From Diplonema japonicum (Eukaryota; Euglenozoa; Diplonemea; Diplonemida; Diplonemidae): a stretch of DNA of 64,000 bases. Every line of letters starts with the position of its first letter. The first letter of the stretch is position 1. The translations under genes and the position numbers were made by a program. Below the pieces are notes generated by a model, which searched no databases, was not told the origin of the DNA, and saw only the letters and a program-made list of their open reading frames with translations. The DNA is taken from the NCBI GenBank assembly GCA_964019335.1, contig OZ025691.1:62001-126000 (forward strand), written 5' to 3'. Of this stretch, positions 40,578 to 51,000 are shown piece after piece.

Positions 40578-41351
40578 ATGGAGCAAGTGCAGCATAAGGG
40601 CGACGCGCATGTTGCGAAAAAAGGGAGGACAACAGAAATGCTACGGCGGGCGATGATTGCAGGGGCAGTAGCAGCACAAGGGGCTGCGTGTGTACTTGCT
40701 GTCGCGGCGACACATGCAATGGATTCACAATTGAGGGCGGTATTGCAACGAAGGGAGAGGGAAAAAAGATCACGGGAAAAGGAAACCGAACGAGACAAGG
40801 AACGCAAGCGCAGAAAACAACAACAACAAGCCCACAAAAGACTCCCGGAAAGCCCCATCGCAACAAATTCCATTTCCGTTGTCTCAGCGTCAGACATGCC
40901 ATCACCCTCTCCAGCAACACCTTCTCCAAGCTACCCAGATCCCATAGAACTGGGCCGTGACTGGTTGGATCAAACCTCATCAACTACAAGTTTTTCCGAG
41001 TGTACCTTTCTGATTTCACCTGTATTTCGAGTAGGGCAGGTGAGGCCGTACAAAGAAATCCAACGCAGCCATTCATGGGTTGACCCTATATCGATCAACC
41101 TTCCAAAGGATGAATCGCACTTCCATGCAGACCTCTCTGCCGGGCTGGTTGCGCTCCGCACGCAAGCTCTTCTCACAAATCTTCAAAACGCCACGAGGGA
41201 AGCTTCCGAAGGAAACAGCGAAGCTTCCAAATCGTTCATCACCGCCTCTGCCACCATACTGGACGCGCTCAAGACGTCATCCGACAAGGCAGCATTCCAA
41301 CACGCGCAAAAAGCCTATTCCGAAACTTGTGAAACGCTGCGCAAACGATAA
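40578..41351 (+). CDS. Hypothetical protein with an N-terminal membrane segment
   Basis: 257 residues from the first ATG 59 nt after the acceptor AG at 40519. Residues about 26-48 (AMIAGAVAAQGAACVLAVAA) are hydrophobic enough for a membrane anchor, followed by a very basic/acidic helix (about 55-90, RREREKRSREKETERDKERK) and a Ser/Pro-rich linker. The C-terminal ~90 residues look helical (LVALRTQALLTNLQNATREA). No known family recognised. A 33-nt GT-AG segment at about 41003-41035 would leave the frame intact if spliced, so the linker may be shorter than shown. Confidence 0.65.
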   Translation: MEQVQHKGDAHVAKKGRTTEMLRRAMIAGAVAAQGAACVLAVAATHAMDSQLRAVLQRREREKRSREKETERDKERKRRKQQQQAHKRLPESPIATNSISVVSASDMPSPSPATPSPSYPDPIELGRDWLDQTSSTTSFSECTFLISPVFRVGQVRPYKEIQRSHSWVDPISINLPKDESHFHADLSAGLVALRTQALLTNLQNATREASEGNSEASKSFITASATILDALKTSSDKAAFQHAQKAYSETCETLRKR

Positions 41352-41411
41352 TTTTTTTAAAAAAAAGATTTTTTTTTTTTTGCTTTAACCACCCCACCGC
41401 AGGACGCATGA

Positions 41412-44400
41412 ATGCCTGACCCCAGGCCCTACCATGACATTGGGGTCATCTCGGGAATCGATGACTTCACCGCTGCAGAGGGCATCATAGAATGCGTTGC
41501 CGTGGGGTACGGCATCGTCGTGTTGGGACTGAGCACCGGCGATATTCAAGTTGTAGCCGGGCCTACAAGAGAGACGGTTTTCATGATCACGTGCATTTCA
41601 GGAGGGCGTGTGGACCGGTTACAAGTGTTGGAAAAAAAAGAGGCCATCCTGTCGGTGGAGTCCAGCAAGGACCACGGCGGGAGGACCTGTGCTGTTCTGT
41701 ACCAGTTCACCGAACGCGCTTTTAAAGGAAACCTGGTGACACACACCATTCCAGTGACAGGGGGCAACATCACATCTGTGGCTGCATGCAAGTACACCGA
41801 CTCTATGGTAGTTTCAACCCAGCATATTGCAACGCTTTACCATCTACAGGCAGACCCTGAAGGTGGTGATTTTGTTGTTCCTGTTGCGGAGATTCACACC
41901 CCTGTGATGTTGGTGCATGTTGTGGTGTTGGGCAATGTTGTTGGGTACGCTTCAGCGGACGTTCTGTGGTGTGTGCGGGTGGAGAGCGGAGAGGGCGAGA
42001 ACGGGGGGGAGACGCGTCATGATGATATCGAGCGGTGTCCCCTTGCCAGCGGGGGGACCCAAGCCGTTATCGACGATGCTTATCTTGAGGTCAAGTTTTA
42101 TAAGCGGAACAACGGCAGCCCTTCGTCATCTACCGAGTCATACTCACCCTCTGAAGCTGCATCCTCGTCTCGAAAGTTCATTGGAATGCTGATGAGCGCG
42201 CAAGGGTCCGTCACTTCATGTGTCAATCCTCAGCCTATCTCCCCAAGAAGGTACGCCTTCTCCAAAAAGCGCACCACCCACATTACCTTGATACATGCAG
42301 ACGGGACGGAGAATGAAGTTACGAACTGGGACACGCACCGTACCCTCGAGGTCACCGGGGGGTTCAACCACACGGACCATCCTGTTTTCTTTCTTGCTCC
42401 CACATCTGGATCCTGCAAGCTGCTTTATAAAAAGCGTGTTTCTCACGAAGGGGATTTCAAGCACATCAGCCTAACACCGTGCAACACTGGTACCACGCTT
42501 ACTGTCGGCACCGCGTCTGTTGACATCCGCCTGCTCACCATCACATCGAACAGGGGACACGTCATGGACCTGCGTGGTGAAGGGATCTGTGACTACACGT
42601 TCGGCTCGCCGTGCAGGATATGTTGCAGCAACGACATGTTCGTGTTCGTCTTCACGCAAAGCGGTGCGCTTGAAACATACCCACTGCGGGGCAGGACACC
42701 TCAGGAAGGGCTGCGCACTGCAAACGGTGTCCCGTGGATGAGCCCGTTTGTGAAGATGGCCTCACACTTGCAAACGAAGATACCTTTTTCACCTGTGCTG
42801 CAAATGGCGTGCAGCGATGAAACCCTTTTCATGCTGCACGAACCGCACGCCATCTCCCACCCTTACGAAGACTCCGAACCACGCGGGTCATGGAACACCA
42901 ACGTCGGAAGCGGTTCAGGCGGCGGGAGCCCCCACCTCAAAGCAGGCAGGATGCGTGCAGCGTCTGCAGCCTCTTCTGTGTCGTCCGCACCTGGCATCAT
43001 CGTGACAAACGCCGCACGCGAGAACCACTTCGGAACCGGGTGCTGCAACGGGTCCTCAGGCAGGCTAGCATCACCCGCCGAGCTTCTCCAAGAAGTTCTC
43101 AAGGAACACAAGCGGCGTGCTTTCATCAATGAAGCGCTTTCAATCCCAGTCATCCACGAGGGATACCTTGCATTGCAGTCTAAAATAAGTAGCTTAAAGG
43201 TCGCAGCTGCAACACTTGGCCAGACTGTGAACGTGTCCTCACTCACAGTCCAAATGGAGCTCAACAACACAATCACACTGGGAGAATCGCTGGCGTCGAT
43301 ACTTGGCGACATTTACCTCAAGATGGAACAGGCGGCCAAGAAGCAGAAGCTGCAAGACTCGCCCAAGTCCCCTGAAGCCACAGGTTCTTCCAAGAGTGGG
43401 TGGAGCCAGTCCATTGGGGATGGACTGTCAGAACGTGACACCAACTCGGTGACTGGTAGCTGTGCTGACCCTCCCCTGACGGGGACATGGGACGAAGCAC
43501 TTAACCTGTCGCTCAACCGTGACCCGCGCAGTTCCATGCACAGCACAAGCACGCCTACCGACTCCATCAAGCGCAGCTGGGCGTTCTATGCTTTCTGCGA
43601 CAGGACATTCAGGCAAGTTGTGCACTTGCTCCGCAAGGACCAGTGGTCTCTGATGTCCTATCTTGAACAAACACTGTTCTCCGATCAACGCCCGAAGATG
43701 TTGTCATCAACCCCCTCGAAGCCCTTCGTGCCGGAGGAACTGGGGAACTCGTTGCTGGCTGTGTATGCGAAGACGATGCCGCACAAGCTGTGCTCAGTGG
43801 TCTGGGACAGCTGGCTTGGAAGAGCAAAAGGCGGGATGGCGTGTTTTAGTGCGGGGCAGGCTGGAAGGTTGTTGCTTGAGGGGATCAAGCGGGGACCCGG
43901 GATGCTGTCAGGGCAACAGTGTATGGAGACAGAGCTGTCAACACGCACAATGTCGTTCAAGTCAGATGTCGATGATGTGGTGCGTATCGAGGGACTTGCT
44001 AGTTCATGGGGGTATGTAAACCCCAAGGAGCAATTCGTGTTGGGACTTCTCTTGCTAGAGGACGGTGACATCCGTGGGTGTGTGGACGCGCTGTCCACCG
44101 TGGACGGGTCAGCACTTATTGAGTTGGCATCCTCTTCGCGGCACCTGTGGGAACCAGATGTGCACGACACGGACATCGATGATGAAATGCTACACCTCAC
44201 CCTCCCCACTGCCTCTCTAGCTGCACTCGCCGAAGCTGTTCAGCACCCATCCCCACACCCCTCGTCTCTTACAATGGGTTCTTTGATCGCACTCTACTTC
44301 CCTTGGTTCCTCCTGCCTGTCCTCGTTGCCGCAAGAGACAAATTCCTGCTTCCAATCTCTTCAGCCGCGCGCCTCTTCAACATGGCATCACACCAGCCCG

Positions 44401-45510
44401 GTCTTCTCCTCTCTAAATTCCTTGTGCACTGTATCACTAGCCATGGCCCGGTCTGTACATCAATTGGGACACCAAAACGGCGAAAACCCAGAGCACACAA
44501 TAACGAAGTTGCACTTCAAACGTACACAGCTTGCCACTTGCTTAAAGAAATTGTATGTGAGGAATATCTTAAAATCGTGAAACACATGATTTCCGGGCGA
44601 AAATCTCTCAGCAGCAGACGTACCCAAGTGGTTACGGGGCTCGCCTGCTAAGCGAGTGTGCTCTGCATGCGCAGGTTCAAACCCTGCCGTCTGCGACTTT
44701 TTTTATTGGGGGAATTTTTCAATTACACGACAGGTCGAGTGTGGTCAGAAATGCCAGGCCAGAGATATCATGTTGGAAATAAGCAGCTCGCAAGGTATAC
44801 ATTATTTTCCTCTTCTTGTACACTATTGTACAGGCACCCCGCCACAAGAAGTTTGGATACGAGGCCTGAACATTGGTGACAACATACCGAAGCTGCCGAG
44901 ACTGAGCGAATTCATTAAAATGATGGAGACAGAGAGGGAACTGGGGAAGGTTTCTTGCTTCGAAGGAAGGCCTTGTTGGATGGAAGGGCTCACTGCTGAA
45001 CAAGAAGGAGAGATCAGCGGAACAGCAGAAGAGGAACTTGCGTATTCGTACCAAGCATTGAGAAGCTTGCTGTGGGCCAATGAAGTGGACGAACAAGTAT
45101 CGAAAGGGATCTTAGGTTCGCTGTCCGACGGATCAGATTTGTGCAGCAGTACGAATTACATCAATTTGGCTGTGGTTGTGCTTGTGAAGGCTGCGAGGAT
45201 TCCCGAGGCGATGACGCTGCTAGAGCCGCATCTTTCGCCTTCTCGAATGCTCGCCTTTGCGTTGACTCACTGCAACACGGATCCTTCACACTGGAAACCC
45301 CTTGTGACGCACTTAATCACCACTAACAACAAGTCCCTTCTTACGTTGCTGCTCAATAAACTTGCTACACACCTCTCCCTTCAGGGCTTCATCGACCTCC
45401 TCCCCGCCGACGGCAACACCAGATTCTTCTTGCCATTCATAACAGTAGCATTCGACGCGCACAAGACTACCCTCCTTCAAGACCCCACAGCGGACGACGC
45501 CCTCGCGTGA
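41412..45510 (+). CDS. HPS3: HPS3-like protein (BLOC-2 subunit), tRNA-Ser in intron 1
   Basis: Exons 41412 to 44552 or 44576, 44734-44794 and 44834-45510; 1292 or 1300 residues depending on the first donor (GTATGT at 44553 or GTGAAA at 44577; both keep frame). Human HPS3 is about 1000 residues. The C-terminus FIDLLPADGNTRFFLPFI corresponds closely to the conserved HPS3 end (FMNVLPEDGTATFFLPYL), and SAARLFNMASHQPGLLLSK aligns with its helical region ending QPGLL. The N-terminal ~450 residues have beta-propeller-like strands (VAVGYGIVVLGLSTGDIQVV). BLOC-2 works with Rab32/38 in delivery to lysosome-related organelles. Intron 1 (157 or 181 nt) contains a complete tRNA-Ser; intron 2 is 39 nt (44795-44833). 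Acceptor AG at 41402; an out-of-frame ATG at 41408 overlaps the chosen start. Confidence 0.75.
44614..44695 (+). tRNA. tRNA-Ser (anticodon GCT), nested in an intron
   Basis: 82-nt class II tRNA. Acceptor GCAGACG pairs perfectly with CGTCTGC. Anticodon stem CTCGC/GCGAG encloses CTGCTAA (anticodon GCT, reading AGC/AGT). There is a long variable arm (TGTGCTCTGCATGC), T arm GCAGG-TTCAAAC-CCTGC and a following T7 run as terminator. It lies on the same strand as the HPS3-like gene, between exon 1 and the acceptor at 44733, so it must be intronic. No internal tRNA intron. Confidence 0.95.
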
Positions 45511-45596
45511 TGATCCTTTTGTCTTCTTTCCAATCGATCTCTTTTTTTTCATCCCCCTTTTCTAAATCGGAATTCACAGAATGATGGCAGTCTGAC

Positions 45597-47693
45597 ATGT
45601 CGTACAGGTTGCTCTTACAAAAAGTAAGAGGGTCTTTCCAAGAGGAGCAGGATGCCGAGACGCAGAGCCACTTGGTGCTCTTGAAGAGAAAGCTTCTTGG
45701 TAAAGATGCTGCATCCAAACTGAACATGATGCATTCAAGGGTGAGGCACGAACTAGCAGTGCATGCAAACTGCAGTAGTCAAGACGACATCAGACAGTTT
45801 ATTGAAGGGATGTGGCGGATCGGAGTGAAGAACATCACAAAAAGGTGTCTGGAGGGGTGCGAAACATTACGACGGGAGGGCATTAATCACGAGGAAACAC
45901 ACGCTTTCATGAGGAGGACCCTCGCGGCAGCTGGAGAACGACGAAGCGTGGTGTTGCAGGTTGCACCCCCTGAAGATATCCCTTCTGTGCAATGCGACCC
46001 GTTAATGACCCCACGAGCCAAGAGTGAGAGCGGCGAAGAAGATTACCCTAACCAGCATTTGAGCCCATATGCAGCAAGTCCCATGTCAGATACACGAACC
46101 GAGCCCACATCTTTCCCAAGAGAATCAACCCCGGAACTTCTAAAGACCATCCCACAGCGAGCAACACAGCAAGAGGTGGTACAGATGCAGAAGAAGGGGA
46201 ACGAGAAGATAAAAGCGCAACAGAAGGAAAAACAGAAAAGGAAAGAATCAGAACGCGAGCAGAGCGTTGAAAGCAACGCAGAAAAAGAAAGAGAAGCGCA
46301 AAAGGAAGCAGAAAAACAGCAGAAAGAAATTGAAAAAGAAAGAAAAGAAGAACAAGAAATCGAGCGGTTTAAGGAAAAAGAACGGGAAAGGGCAAGGGAA
46401 AAAGAAGCAGAACGAAAGAAAAGGATAGAAGAAAGGGAAAGGGAAGTAGAACAGAACCAAAGGAAAGAAAGAAAACTGAGAGAAAAGGAAAAGACAATGG
46501 AGAAAGAAGCAGAAAGAAGAAAGAAAATCGAGGAAAAGGAGCGGAGAGAATTCGAAAAGGAAGTGGAGAAAGAAGCAAGAGAAACGGAAAAAGAGATCAC
46601 GAGGCTCAGGGAAAAGGAAAGAGAAGCGGAAAAAAGAAAAAAAGAAGAAGAAAAAGAACGGGAACTGAGAGAAAAGGAAGAAGAGATCAAAAGACTTAAA
46701 GAAAGGGAAAGGGAGAAGGAGCTCAAAGCGAGGGAAAAGGAGAAGGAGATAGAGAGACTCAAGGAGAAGGAGAAAGAAAGGGAAAAGGAAATCGAACAAC
46801 TGAAAAAAAACATTCCTAAAAAAAGAACGCCACCACCACAAGCACCACCTCCCAGAGAGAAAAAAACAGAAGAGGAAAGAATACAGGGTTTGAAGGAAGC
46901 CGTGTCAAGGCTGGAAGCTGCACAAAAAGAGTTTGAAATGATGAAAAAATCAACTGATACACCGGAAGACACGAAATCGAAAAAGAGGAGAAAACCTCGG
47001 AAGCCTTCAACCCCACCGCCAGAGAATACATCACAACTTGAAAGGCTGCGTCAGGTTGGGAAAACCAGCGAAAACGTCGACGAACCTGAACTCGTACCGC
47101 CGCCACCAAAGCTTCCAGTTGAGGATATTACCAAACAAGAGTTAAGAGCAAGGCGAAAGCTGAAGAAGTCTGAACAACACATATGGCGTGTGGTCCTGAT
47201 TCTCGACACGGAAGAAAAGGAAAAGTGTGGCAGACGTAAAATCGAAAAGCAGTGGACGGAAGCCTTGGAAGCAATATCAGGCACGATGACACGCTCTGTC
47301 CTAAAGCCCCCTGCGCTGCCGCAGATCCACACTGCCCTGCACATTAAAGGCCTTAAAGGTAGGCCAGAGTACAATAACAAAATAGGATGGGTGGTGAGGT
47401 ACTATGAAGGGCAGGTCTGTGTCCATATAGATGGTATGGGTTCGCAGGAATTTGTCTTGAAGCCTTCGAATTACGTGGTGTTGAGGAAGCCGCAACAGAG
47501 GGCAGCAAGCTTGGTCAACGGTGGGGAGAGAGGAAGAGCCCTCGCTCAACAGCGACGAGCGACCATGGGGTGTCCCCCCTTGCCGGCCCCAAGCCTCCCT
47601 CACGAGAAAACACAGCCTCAACAGCGGCATCAAGACCCTGTCCCATTGCCGCATCTTCCTGTCCTTCCTTGTGCAGTGGCTGCCTCGCATTAA
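45597..47693 (+). CDS. Charged coiled-coil protein with a C-terminal KOW/SH3-like domain
   Basis: 698 residues. Residues 1-120 are helical and mixed in composition. About 200-410 is an extreme Glu/Lys/Arg single-helix or coiled-coil region (for example EKEREAQKEAEKQQKEIEKE), followed by a Pro-rich patch (PPPQAPPP) and basic linkers. Residues about 580-630 carry LKGRPEYNNKIGWVVRYYEG and VHIDGMGSQEFVLKPSNYVV, the small beta-barrel seen in many protist proteins (KOW/SH3-like, pattern G-L-x-G-x-x-E-Y-N-x-x-x-G). The function is unknown; the helix may act as a spacer. Acceptor TTCACAG at 45579; an upstream ATG (45581) is out of frame and stops after a few codons. Confidence 0.7.
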   Translation: MSYRLLLQKVRGSFQEEQDAETQSHLVLLKRKLLGKDAASKLNMMHSRVRHELAVHANCSSQDDIRQFIEGMWRIGVKNITKRCLEGCETLRREGINHEETHAFMRRTLAAAGERRSVVLQVAPPEDIPSVQCDPLMTPRAKSESGEEDYPNQHLSPYAASPMSDTRTEPTSFPRESTPELLKTIPQRATQQEVVQMQKKGNEKIKAQQKEKQKRKESEREQSVESNAEKEREAQKEAEKQQKEIEKERKEEQEIERFKEKERERAREKEAERKKRIEEREREVEQNQRKERKLREKEKTMEKEAERRKKIEEKERREFEKEVEKEARETEKEITRLREKEREAEKRKKEEEKERELREKEEEIKRLKEREREKELKAREKEKEIERLKEKEKEREKEIEQLKKNIPKKRTPPPQAPPPREKKTEEERIQGLKEAVSRLEAAQKEFEMMKKSTDTPEDTKSKKRRKPRKPSTPPPENTSQLERLRQVGKTSENVDEPELVPPPPKLPVEDITKQELRARRKLKKSEQHIWRVVLILDTEEKEKCGRRKIEKQWTEALEAISGTMTRSVLKPPALPQIHTALHIKGLKGRPEYNNKIGWVVRYYEGQVCVHIDGMGSQEFVLKPSNYVVLRKPQQRAASLVNGGERGRALAQQRRATMGCPPLPAPSLPHEKTQPQQRHQDPVPLPHLPVLPCAVAASH

Positions 47694-48089
47694 AAATAAA
47701 GATCAGTTCTTTCCAGATCTGACAAACCATTTCAGAGAAGGGGGTTTTTTATTTTCTCCTTTTACCCTCGTTCTCTTCAAACGGCATACATTTCCTTTCC
47801 TATTTCTCCCCCCCTTCCTGCCCCTCTTTTTTTTTTTTTTTTTTTTTTTTCCTTTTTTTTTTCGATTTTTTTTTGTTTTGTTTTTTTTTTTTGTTTTCCT
47901 TTTCTTCTTTCTCTTTCTTTATCAAAAAGAGCCCGTCCATTCGCTGCATCCATTCTTTTCTTTTTTTTTTATACACCGCCCTTCCTCCCCTTTTTTTTTC
48001 TTCCATGGCTGTTTTTCTCTTTCCTTTTCTTTTTTTTTACACATCCCAGGAAAGGAGGGAGGGAGGGGGGTGGGGCGGGAAGGAGTAAA
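47694..48089. other. Spacer with long T-runs before the myosin gene
   Basis: Poly-pyrimidine DNA from 47810 to 48048 ending ACACATCCCAG (48049), the acceptor of the next gene; no other feature seen. Confidence 0.45.
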
Positions 48090-51000
48090 ATGGCAAAAGT
48101 CCTTGCAGTTGATACGAGAGTCTTTTACCGGCACAGTGAAAGGAGTTGGGAGTCGGGAATCGTGATCGGGTGTGAAGAAACGGCAAAGGGTTTGAAATAT
48201 TCCGTGAAAGCAGCCCCACCATTCGAAGAAATCCAAGACGGCGTGCCTCAGTACGATGTGCACAGGCAGCTCGACGGTGTTCTCGACGCGAAACCAGACG
48301 ACCTGCTACAACTGAGCGAGCTCCACGTCTCCGTCCTGCTTTCCGTCCTGAGAAACCGCTTCAAAGAAGACAACATCTACACAAACATCGGGAGCTTGAT
48401 CATCGCAGTCAACCCTTTCAAATGGTCCATCCCATGGTACAAGCCCGAGAAGGGCGTTGAGTACATCGACGAAGGTTGGAAAGGCGCTCCCTTGAATCGA
48501 TCAGGCCTCCGTCCCCACTCATGGGCAGTTGCGAACAAGTCATACTGGGACATGATAACACAAGGAAATCAAAGCATCCTCATCAGCGGTGAAAGCGGAG
48601 CCGGGAAAACAGAAGGCGCGAAGATCATTTTGAGATATCTAGGCGACCTGTGTGTTCGTCTCCTCGAAAAGGACAACGGTTCCGAGGCGGAGAAGAAGGC
48701 CGTGCACGACGTCAACGAGAAGCTGCAGACGGCCTCGCCCATCTTAGAGTCCTTCGGGAACGCCAAGACAACACGGAACGACAACTCCTCCCGGTTCGGA
48801 AAGTTCATGAAAATGCAGTTCAACTCAAAAGGCATCCTCGTTGGAATGGATGTCACGCCGTACCTGCTCGAAAAAAGCAGAGTCGTCAAGGCAGGTCCCG
48901 AAGAACGACTGTACCACTCTTTCTACCAGCTTGTCTTTGGAGCCACTCCGGAACAAAAAGAGAAATACCTCCTTGAAGACGCAAAGACATACAAATCTTT
49001 GAAAGCAGGCGGGTGCTTGACCATCCCAAAGGTAAACGACGCGGAGGATTACCAAGAGGTTCTGCGTGCAATGGATACCGTTGGGTTCAGTTCCGAGGAG
49101 GTCGACGCTTGCTGGAGGGTTGTCGCAGCGTGTTTACATTTATCATGCGTGGAGTTCACGGAGAATGAGAACGCACATTCGAAGGTTGAGGACGCAGTGC
49201 CAGTTCAAAAGGCAGCTGCAATGCTGCAGGTCAACGCAGAGGAGTTACAAAAAGGGCTCGTCACAAAAACATTGCGCTCGAGCAGGGACGTGAACATCAT
49301 CCCGTTGAACAAGAGCCAGGCGAGCGACACACGGAACTCGCTGTGCATGTTCATCTATGAGAAGAATTTTTTGAGATTGGTCGACAAGATCAACGATGTT
49401 GTCAGCAAGCCTGAGCAAGAGGACCGTTGGATCGGCCTCCTCGACATCTTCGGGTTCGAAAACTTCGAGACCAACTCTTTCGAGCAGCTGTGCATCAACC
49501 TCGCCAACGAACGCCTTCAAAAACACTACAACACGTACGTCTATGACAAGGACCTTCAAGAGTGCCGCGAAGAGGGCATCAAGAACGCCACGGAAGGCGT
49601 CGTTGTCAACGACAACAAACCCTGCCTCGACCTCATCATGGGTGCAAAAGACAGCATTCTTTCGATCTTAGATGATCGGTGCAAGTCCACTCAAAAGGGT
49701 GACCTCAAAGATGATCAAAAATTCCTCGATATCATGATAGAAACCTTTGGAGGGGAGAAACGAGATAAGGGCACGAAACGGAATGCGGAAGGACAGGTCA
49801 TTGTGAAGCGGGAGAACCCCGCCGACTTCTTCGAGTACGACCCAAGGAAGCCGACAGAGTTCGCAGTCCACCACTACGCGGGAAAGGTTCGGTACGACTA
49901 CGCGGGTTTCGTGAACAAAAACATCGACCTCCTCTCGGACCAGATCAAGCAAGTTATCAGGGAATCCGAAAGCGAGCTCATAGCAACCCTCATGCCCTCC
50001 GCACCGAAACCAGGCGAACGGACAACCCGTGTCACCGTCAGCGGTACCTTCAGGAGATCGTTGACGGAACTCATCGACACAATCCAATCAACGAAACCGA
50101 ACTGGGTCCGATGCATTCGCCCTAACCCACAGAAGGTCTCGGATCGCTTCCACACTGCGTCAGTTCTCGACCAGCTCACCTGCAGCGGTGTCGTCGAAAC
50201 AGTTAAAACAAGGCAGCAAGGATTCTGGTATCACAAAAAAAAAAAAAAAAAAAAAAAGGAGAAGAAAAAAAAAAAAAAACTCCACAGTTATCGCATGCCA
50301 TTCGAAGAATTCTCCTACCGCTACTCGGTTTGCGGAGACAAAACAGTCGTAGGGAACAGGCAACGTTGTTCCACCATCCTTATGGCTCTTAAGGTATATA
50401 TTGGGAAAAGAAGAGGGAAAAGGAAATCAAAATACACGAAGATCGACAAATCAGAGGGTCAAGTTGGAAAGACTAAAGTGTTCCTGAAGGTGAAAGCCCA
50501 CCAACACATAGAAGAGTCTCGAGAAGACAAGCTAAAGACGCACGTTGTGACGATGCAGACGCTGATCCGTTGGAGAGCTAGCAGGGTGGTCGTGATGGAC
50601 AGGAAGTACAGCGTCATGGGTCGCAGGGTACAGAAGTGGGTGAAGTTCGTTATGGCACGTGATGAGATGGTCAAGGAGCATTTCAGGAAGGTGTTGGGAC
50701 AGCTGTTGGTACAGCACAAGAAGGAACGAGAGGAGATGGTTAAGAAAGAGTTGACCAGCCGGCAAGAAACGACAAAAGAAGAAACCAGCGCACGGCTCGG
50801 TTTCAGCGCGGATCACAAAGAAGGTTTGCGCCCATTATGGGCAGCCGTACTAATACGCTGCCAGGGTGTCGAGGAAAAAGCCCGCGAAGATTTGTTTCTC
50901 GAAGAAGATGAAGAATTTGCATTGTTCAGCCCCGCGGCTAAAGAAGACCGGTCTATGTGCAAATCAAGACAAGACGAGCGCAAACGGCGAGAGAAACAAG

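Noticed and set aside
50228-50287. Poly-Lys insert in the myosin neck (and similar inserts in the AKR and DUSP)
   Set aside because: The segments have GT and AG ends, and removing them restores conserved family sequences, so they are introns.
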